Source of the DNA: Bordetella parapertussis
GTDB lineage: Bacteria; Cyanobacteriota; Cyanobacteriia; PCC-6307; Cyanobiaceae
DNA: 22,301 nt
Direction: 5' to 3'
NCBI GenBank assembly: GCA_943324725.2
Contig: CALPMR020000015.1
Location: 1-22,301 of the forward strand
Shown: piece by piece, positions 17,409-22,301 of the stretch
Position numbering within the stretch: position 1 is the stretch's first letter
Layout: every line of letters begins with the position of its first letter
Notes under the pieces: generated by a model
What the model was told of the DNA's origin: nothing
What the model saw: only the letters and a program-made list of their open reading frames with translations
Database searches by the model: none
Translations under genes and position numbers: made by a program

Positions 17409-18719
17409 ATGGCCCTGATCACCGTTGAGAACGTCTCCAAGCGCTTCCCGCTGCCGGATGGCAAGGGCGAGTTCACGGTGCTGGGCGATGTCAGCCTGGC
17501 GGTGAATGCCGGCGAGGTGGTGGCCCTGCTGGGCCGCAGTGGCAGCGGTAAGAGCACCCTGCTGCGGATCATGTCGGGCCTGATTCGCCCCAGCCAGGGA
17601 GTGGTGTGCAGCAACGGCCAGCCGCTGCGTGGCGCCAACCCCAACCTGGCGATGGTGTTCCAGAGCTTTGCACTGCTGCCCTGGCTGACGGTGCAGGACA
17701 ACGTTGAACTGGGCCTGGCGGCCCGCCATGTGCCGCGCCAGCAGCGGCGCGAGCGGGCCCTCAAGGCGATCGACATCGTCGGCCTCGACGGCTTCGAGAA
17801 CGCCTACCCGAAGGAACTCTCCGGCGGCATGAAGCAACGGGTGGGCTTCGCCCGCGCCTTTGTGCTCGAGCCGGAGGTGCTGTTCATGGATGAACCGTTC
17901 AGCGCCCTCGATGTGCTCACCGCCGAAAATCTGCGCGGTGAAATTGACGATCTCTGGAATGCGGGCACGTTTCCCTCCAAGAGCATCCTGATCGTCACCC
18001 ATAACATCGAGGAGGCTGTCTATCTCGCCGATCGCGTGGTGATTCTGGGCTCCAAACCCGGCCGCATCCGTGGTGAGCTGGCGGTGAATCTGCCCCGCCC
18101 GCACGATCGCAGCCATCCGCGCTTCAAGGCGCTGGTTGATTACATCTATTCGGTCATGACCAATCCCGACATCGAGGTCAGCGGCGAAGTGGCCGGCCGC
18201 GAAACACCCGCCAACGCTCAGCGCCACACGATCTCACCCTTTGCCAAGGCCCTGCCCCACGTGCGTGTCGGGGGGATCAGCGGCCTGCTGGAGCTGATCG
18301 TCGAGAAGGGGAAAGGCCTCGACGACATCCCACTGCTGGCCCAGCGCCTGCAGCTGGAGGTGGATGATCTGCTGCCCCTGCTCGATGCGGCCGTGATGCT
18401 GGGCTTTGCCGAGGTCACCGATGGCGATGTGCGGCTCACGCCGATCGGCAGTGACTTCGCCACCACCACGATTCAACGCAGCAAGGATCTGTTCCGCCAG
18501 CAGGCCCTGGGCCGGATTCCGGTGTTGAGCAGCATCGTGCACACCCTGCAGGAGAAGGAGAATCAGGCGATGCGTGCCGATTTCTTCCTCGGCATCTGGG
18601 ATGACTACTTCCCTCGCGAGGAGGCGGAACGCCAGCTGGCCACGGCCGTGGACTGGGGCCGTTACGGCGAACTGTTCGAATACGACGCCAGCGAAGGGCG
18701 CTTCCATCTGGCCCGCTGA
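17409..18719 (+). CDS. ABC transporter ATPase with C-terminal AAA-associated-type domain
   Basis: This 436-residue protein has a complete nucleotide-binding domain: Walker A GRSGSGKST (42-50), Q-loop Gln85 in MVFQSFALLPW, signature LSGGMKQR (137-144), Walker B VLFMDEP (157-163) and switch His198 in THNIEEA. The NitT/TauT/SsuB-type subfamily is suggested by FALLPWLTVQDNVELGL. Residues about 260-436 form an added domain (GGISGLLELIVEKGKGLDDI … LDAAVMLGFAEVTDGDVRLT … VDWGRYGELFEYD). It looks like the AAA-associated C-terminal domain found on some ABC ATPases, with a winged-helix-like feel. I use the ATG at 17409; an in-frame GTG at 17349 would add 20 unlikely residues. It forms an operon with the fused permease. 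The extra domain may sense a ligand or regulate transport. Confidence 0.92.
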   Translation: MALITVENVSKRFPLPDGKGEFTVLGDVSLAVNAGEVVALLGRSGSGKSTLLRIMSGLIRPSQGVVCSNGQPLRGANPNLAMVFQSFALLPWLTVQDNVELGLAARHVPRQQRRERALKAIDIVGLDGFENAYPKELSGGMKQRVGFARAFVLEPEVLFMDEPFSALDVLTAENLRGEIDDLWNAGTFPSKSILIVTHNIEEAVYLADRVVILGSKPGRIRGELAVNLPRPHDRSHPRFKALVDYIYSVMTNPDIEVSGEVAGRETPANAQRHTISPFAKALPHVRVGGISGLLELIVEKGKGLDDIPLLAQRLQLEVDDLLPLLDAAVMLGFAEVTDGDVRLTPIGSDFATTTIQRSKDLFRQQALGRIPVLSSIVHTLQEKENQAMRADFFLGIWDDYFPREEAERQLATAVDWGRYGELFEYDASEGRFHLAR

Positions 18720-18874
18720 GGGTGGCCGTGGCAGCTGCCGGCCCCGCCTTGCCCCTGAGCCGCCGGACGGGTCCGAGGCGATCAACCGGGCTTGCCGACT
18801 TCTGATCGACGATCGAACTGGCGGAAACCCGCAGCCAGCTGGCCCTGATCGGTGAAGATCTGGCCAGCCTGCCG

Positions 18875-19762
18875 GTGCCGGGCCCGGGCCGGGAGCGGGA
18901 GTTGCAGAAGAGCCGCCGTGATTTCCGTAGCGCCCATCTGCTGGTGGAGTGGTTCACCGACCGTGATCAGGACGCGGTCGCCCGCCTGGGAGACATCCGC
19001 CGCATGGGTCGCTTACCGGCGGAGAGCGCCGTTCAGTCCACCCAATGGCAGCAGGGAGCGGGCTGGATCGCCCTGGTGATCGCCGGCAGTTCAGAAAAAG
19101 CCTGGGGCCCCCTGGCGGCCATGGCGGCGAATGCCGAGATGGGACTGGTCGAAACCCAGCTGCACGAGCGCTCCCAGCGCCGCCGTTTTGAGGCGATTGC
19201 CAGTGCCAGCGAGCAGATGCAGCAACTGGTCGATGATCTGTTGTTGCTGGCGAAGAATGGCGAGAACCGGCTGGGGCGCGCCGAGCCGTTGGATCTGTCC
19301 GAACTGCTGGAACAGGAACTGGACCTGCAGCAGGATCTGTTCAGCCAGAAGCAGTTGAAACTGGTCGCCGAGATCGCCCCAGGGATCAGGATCTACGGCT
19401 ACGGCCCACTGCTGCATCGCCTGGTGCGCAACCTGCTCGACAATGCCCGCCGTTACACCGAGCCAGGTGGGCTGGTTCGGGTCAGCGCCCAGCGGCGCGG
19501 CCGCCTGGCACACATCGCGGTGCTCGATAGCGGCATTGGCCTGAATCCCGATCAGCAGGCCAGGGTCTTCGATCGCTTCTGGCGGGCCCGCCAGGACCGC
19601 AGTGACGGTGGTTCAGGTCTGGGACTGGCCAATGCCGCCCGCATCTGCAGCCTGCACGGTGGTCGCATCCAGCTGAACAGTGAACCGGGAACAGGCAGTT
19701 GCTTTGAGGTGGATCTGCCGGCTTTGCCGGCTTCCGTTGCCACGATCGTCAATCCAGCCTGA
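18875..19762 (+). CDS. Histidine-kinase-like protein lacking the phospho-acceptor His
   Basis: The C-terminal part is a clear HATPase domain: N-box LLHRLVRNLLDNARRYTEPG, G1 box VLDSGIGLNPDQQ, F-box VFDRFWRA and G2 box GGSGLGLANAARICSLHGG. Before it is the second helix of a HisKA domain (FEAIASASEQMQQLVDDLLL). Where the H-box SHELRTPLAAM should be, the sequence reads SSEKAWGPLAAM, so Glu (codon at 19094-19096) stands in place of His. Upstream is a soluble, charged segment (RRDFRSAHLLVEWFTDRDQD) that is not a normal sensor, and there is no transmembrane segment. The frame is open back to a stop at 18803, with only GTG 18875 or a non-standard ACG at 18809 as starts. It may be a fusion or deletion product, and possibly a pseudogene. 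It cannot be an ordinary autokinase as read. Confidence 0.7.
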   Translation: MPGPGRERELQKSRRDFRSAHLLVEWFTDRDQDAVARLGDIRRMGRLPAESAVQSTQWQQGAGWIALVIAGSSEKAWGPLAAMAANAEMGLVETQLHERSQRRRFEAIASASEQMQQLVDDLLLLAKNGENRLGRAEPLDLSELLEQELDLQQDLFSQKQLKLVAEIAPGIRIYGYGPLLHRLVRNLLDNARRYTEPGGLVRVSAQRRGRLAHIAVLDSGIGLNPDQQARVFDRFWRARQDRSDGGSGLGLANAARICSLHGGRIQLNSEPGTGSCFEVDLPALPASVATIVNPA

Positions 19763-19777
19763 AGCTGAGCGACGGGC

Positions 19778-20038
19778 TCAGACGCCGCAATCTTTACCCC
19801 AGCGCTGATAGCAGAGGCCGTCATCGCGGCAATCCACACGCTTGAGGGGATGCTGAAACTTCTCGTGGAGAGCATCTTGAACGATCACCGAGGGGGCTTC
19901 CCCCTGGAACTCCTTGCTGACCTTGCAGGCCGCTGCGGCAACACTGGCGCCAGGCAGCAGCAGGGGGGCGAGCACAAGGCCAGACAGCAGCGACTTCACC
20001 AACAGGTTGATCGGTTTCACCAGAAAGGGATTGAACAT
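19778..20038 (-). CDS. Small secreted cysteine-containing protein
   Basis: This 86-residue protein has an N-terminal signal peptide: MFNPFLVKPINLLVKSLLSG followed by LVLAPLLLPGASVAAAA. The probable cleavage is after the Ala run near residue 37, leaving a mature domain of about 50 residues. The mature part is polar with four cysteines (CKVSKEFQGEAP…, VDCRDDGLCYQRWGKDCGV), suited to disulfide bonds in the periplasm. I choose the ATG at 20038, since it places the hydrophobic core at the N-terminus; a longer frame to 20176 exists but is unlikely. It converges with the histidine-kinase-like gene (16 bp between stops). The family is not recognised and no function is assigned. Confidence 0.75.
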   Translation of the reverse strand: MFNPFLVKPINLLVKSLLSGLVLAPLLLPGASVAAAACKVSKEFQGEAPSVIVQDALHEKFQHPLKRVDCRDDGLCYQRWGKDCGV

Positions 20039-20346
20039 GGTTTCAACAATATAAGCCAGACTGCCGCCAGCCGCGATCGAGCCAGGACAAGTTCGCAGGG
20101 GCAAGTCAGCAGCTGGTGGAGTTGCTGAGAAGCATTTTCTGCCCGGCAGTTGCTCCGAAACCACAATCCCTTTCAACCAGCCTTTACTTCGGCTGTCTGA
20201 GACTGGAGCCTGGCAGCTGGCTCCAGTCTCAGCTGGGATTTCAGTTCACAGAGATGGCGATGCCGCACCCATCAACATGGGAGAGGTCATTGCATCCCGG
20301 CGTGATCCAGGGTGATGCTCACAGCGAGCCATCCTGCGCCATGGCT
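20039..20346. other. 308-bp interval with a perfect hairpin
   Basis: The interval between two minus-strand genes holds the 14-bp perfect inverted repeat at 20197-20232. I see no supported coding region. It presumably includes the promoter of the small secreted protein gene. Confidence 0.6.
20197..20232. other. Perfect 14-bp inverted repeat (hairpin)
   Basis: CTGAGACTGGAGCC, an eight-base loop TGGCAGCT, and GGCTCCAGTCTCAG pair without mismatch. There is no adjacent T tract on either strand, so it is not a standard intrinsic terminator. It lies about 115 bp downstream of the PepSY-TM gene stop and about 160 bp upstream of the secreted-protein start. Confidence 0.85.
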
Positions 20347-20619
20347 TCAGGCATTTTTGACCGGACGGCGACGGGTGCGGAACCACATCAGCAGGCCAGT
20401 GACGATCAGCAACAGCAAGCAGAACCCGAGCACGTAGGCATAGTAAGGCTGCAGATTGATCGGGCCGAAATGGCCGCTGTGAATCTGAATCAGCCAATCG
20501 GCTTCAATCCCCTTTTCATCCAGGATGCTGAAGATCACACCGGTGATGGCTGTGAGCATCAAGGGCAGGGCGGCAATCGGCACGATGGCGCGGTGGGCAC
20601 TGCGGGACGATTTGAACAT
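20347..20619 (-). CDS. Small PepSY-TM-type membrane protein
   Basis: This 90-residue protein has a first membrane segment at about residues 9-30 (IVPIAALPLMLTAITGVIFS), a short loop with WLIQIHSGHFGPINLQPYYA, a second segment (YVLGFCLLLLIVTGLLMWF) and a basic tail RTRRRPVKNA. The pattern lH.G.fgp … TGl.mWfr.rRr is that of the PepSY-associated TM helix family, in mini form with only one HxG unit. In larger relatives such segments accompany iron-siderophore reduction or peptidase-inhibitor domains. The role of this short version is unknown. I take the ATG at 20619 (MFKSSRSAHRAIVPIAALPL); an earlier in-frame start at 20661 would add 14 residues. It is downstream of the porin gene on the same strand, about 245 bp away. 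Confidence 0.8.
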   Translation of the reverse strand: MFKSSRSAHRAIVPIAALPLMLTAITGVIFSILDEKGIEADWLIQIHSGHFGPINLQPYYAYVLGFCLLLLIVTGLLMWFRTRRRPVKNA

Positions 20620-20863
20620 AAGAGCTGGGGGTGAGGAGAATCGGGGTTGGGCTGTACTCAATCAGGGCTGATCACAGATTTCTGCCTGGAGAAGGTCGCG
20701 TTCTGAGCGACCCGATCAGATCCGCTGGCTTGACTTTTTGGCTGGCGCTGTTGGCTTGAGCCACGGATCTGAGCCTGGATCTGAGATCGGGGTCGAAGCT
20801 GTGGTTACAGCGTGGGAGTGGCTCTTGCAGCGGTGGCTTGGCATCTGACCCTGGGAAATGGGC
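20620..20863. other. 244-bp intergenic interval between the porin and PepSY-TM genes
   Basis: No gene is visible. The interval contains the close direct repeat GGATCTGAG (twice, about 20764-20785) and a CTTGACTTTTT element near 20729. It probably holds the PepSY-TM promoter and the porin 3' end, but I could not identify a clear terminator. Confidence 0.5.
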
Positions 20864-22301
20864 CTAGAACTTGAAGGTGGACTTGACCAGGGCGCCGAGG
20901 TTGTCGAAGGATTGTCCCGACGGGGTGAACTGACCTGCAGGGCGGCTCAGGTAGAAGATCGCCGGTGTGACGGCGATGTGGTCGGTGGCCTGGATCTTGT
21001 ACCAGAGTTCAAAGGCATAGTTGCCGTCATTGGGGGTCTGACCACCGGTGAGTCCGGTGGCGAACACCGGCTGGCCCAGAGCCAGGCCGAGGCTGTTGGC
21101 CTCAGCAAAGGCGTTTTGCCATTGCAGGCCCACGTACCAGGACTGACTGTCCTTGAGGCTGCCGCTGGGTACGGGCTGGTTGTAGTCGTAGGCGTTGTAG
21201 CCCCAGCCGGCACTGATCGAGGGGAACCAGCCGCTGACCTGAGGCTGCCAGTAGCCACTGAGGGCGAAGGCGTTGAGATGGCCGGCGCCGGTGCTGGCCC
21301 AGTCACCGGCAGCAAAGGGGGTGGTGCCTGGGATTTCGGTGTTTTGTTGCACATAGCTGTAGAGACCGGCTAGAGCCCAGTTTTCCCGGGCATAAGCCAG
21401 CTGCACCGTACCGGCTGCCTGGGAGTTGGCATTGCCGATCCCGCCCAGATTGGGGTTGCCGACATCCCCCAGTGCCGCCACATAGTTGGCGGAGACGCTC
21501 CAGGCGTTGGACTTCCACCAGAGGCCGGCACCGGGACCGAGATTGTGGTTATAGGCAGCGGGGGCGCCGTTATAGGTGAAGAGATCGAGGATGGTGTCGT
21601 CGGGATAGGCACTGGGCGAAACCGCCAGCATGTCCTCCTGGCCGACCCGGCCGCCGAAGGTGGCCACCCATTGCGAGCCGATCGGGAATTGATAGAAGAT
21701 CTTGTCGATCGCCACGACGTCGCCGCAATCGGTACCGGTGCCGCAGTCCTGTTGGAACGCCACCTCCAACTCGTTGAGGCCGCCGTTGCCGAAGGCTGAA
21801 TCGGCGAAGTTGCCGGCGCGCAGCACCGTACGCAGCAGATCCTTGCCGTTGAAGCTGGTGTCGAAGTTGAGCTCCAGGTCGTAATTGAAGCTGGTGCCCC
21901 CTTCGCTGGTGCGAGCGCCATTGACCAGATCGTGGGCTGAGCCACCGAAGGCATTGGTGCCGACCACGAACACCGCCATACCGTCGAGCTTGGTGGTGGT
22001 GGAGAACTGGCTGGCCTCCAGTTCGCCCACCTTGGCCTCCAGGCCGTCGACCCGGCCGCGGATCACCGCCAGCTCCTTGCCGAACTCCTGCATCAGGCGG
22101 CGCAGCTCATCGGTGACCTCCGTGACCCGATCGAGGCAGGCATTGAGCAGGGCCGCCGCCTCATAGCGACTGAGGGAACCATGGCCCGCAAAGCTGCCGC
22201 CCGGGTAGCCGGCGACGCAGCCGTAGCGCTCCACCAGGTTGCTCAGGGCCTGATAGGCCCAGTCGCTGGGCCGGACGTCGCGGAATTGGGCGACGCTGGT
22301 C
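20864..22301 (-). CDS. SLH-domain outer-membrane porin (iron-uptake/OprB-type), partial
   Basis: About 478 residues are present; the signal peptide lies beyond the window edge. The visible N-terminus is an SLH domain (QFRDVRPSDWAYQALSNLVE, RYGCVAGYPGG, LSRYEAAALLNACLDRV). SLH domains in these porins anchor the barrel to the peptidoglycan layer. A coiled-coil segment follows (TDELRRLMQEF … VDGLEAKVGELEASQ). The rest, from KLDGMAVFVVGTNAFGG to the C-terminal LGALVKSTFKF, is a β-barrel of alternating strands that ends in Phe, as outer-membrane proteins do. A Cys pair occurs in QDCGTGTDCGD. The architecture is the usual cyanobacterial SLH porin, often annotated as carbohydrate-selective OprB or iron-uptake porin. 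Substrate cannot be read from sequence. The gene is open through the window edge, so the real start is outside. Confidence 0.92.
   Translation of the reverse strand, partial: TSVAQFRDVRPSDWAYQALSNLVERYGCVAGYPGGSFAGHGSLSRYEAAALLNACLDRVTEVTDELRRLMQEFGKELAVIRGRVDGLEAKVGELEASQFSTTTKLDGMAVFVVGTNAFGGSAHDLVNGARTSEGGTSFNYDLELNFDTSFNGKDLLRTVLRAGNFADSAFGNGGLNELEVAFQQDCGTGTDCGDVVAIDKIFYQFPIGSQWVATFGGRVGQEDMLAVSPSAYPDDTILDLFTYNGAPAAYNHNLGPGAGLWWKSNAWSVSANYVAALGDVGNPNLGGIGNANSQAAGTVQLAYARENWALAGLYSYVQQNTEIPGTTPFAAGDWASTGAGHLNAFALSGYWQPQVSGWFPSISAGWGYNAYDYNQPVPSGSLKDSQSWYVGLQWQNAFAEANSLGLALGQPVFATGLTGGQTPNDGNYAFELWYKIQATDHIAVTPAIFYLSRPAGQFTPSGQSFDNLGALVKSTFKF

Overview
The window looks like chromosomal DNA of a GC-rich cyanobacterium, most likely of the Synechococcus/Cyanobium picocyanobacterial group. 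The evidence is a set of cyanobacteria- or green-lineage-restricted families (DUF3318, CGLD27), an SLH-domain outer-membrane porin, and the cyanobacterial HIP1-type palindrome GCGATCGC at several places (for example about 2204-2211, 3157-3164 and 4227-4234). Species-level assignment is not possible by eye.

Region 1 (1-5150) is housekeeping. The 5' two-thirds of carB lies on the minus strand. Divergent from it is a tight plus-strand cluster of a DUF3318 membrane protein, rsfS and a CGLD27-family membrane protein, with overlapping stop/start codons, followed by an L-asparaginase II-type gene, an initiator tRNA-fMet and an intrinsic terminator.

Region 2 (5270-11700) is an arsenic-handling neighbourhood. 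arsJ (1-arseno-3-phosphoglycerate exporter) and its partner glyceraldehyde-3-phosphate dehydrogenase form a minus-strand operon, divergent from an arsR repressor whose start codon sits in an inverted-repeat operator candidate. Then come an NTF2/SnoaL-like gene, an aminoglycoside-phosphotransferase-fold gene and an ACR3-type arsenite exporter. Together these give an arsenate route (GAPDH + ArsJ) and an arsenite route (ACR3). No arsenate reductase (arsC) or arsH is visible here.

Region 3 (11700-15510) holds an intact KirBac-type K+ channel directly after ACR3, a small conserved-looking minus-strand gene, a cupin, and long stretches of apparently non-coding or eroded DNA. Within the latter is the relic of a second, very different Kir-type channel. 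Its reading frame is broken by a Trp-to-stop change and by an internal deletion/frameshift, and its K+ selectivity filter is replaced.

Region 4 (15600-19762) is an ABC importer-type pair (a two-domain fused permease, and an ATPase fused to an extra C-terminal domain), then a histidine-kinase-like ORF that has lost its phospho-acceptor histidine.

Region 5 (19778-22301), all minus strand, has a small secreted Cys-containing protein, a small PepSY-TM-type membrane protein and a partial SLH porin.

A recurring oddity is short arrays of 15-bp tandem units at three places: the arsJ 5' end, the ACR3 3' end, and an intergenic site at 13441-13515. The first and third look like the same repeat family. 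No CRISPR array, rRNA, transposase or phage gene was seen.
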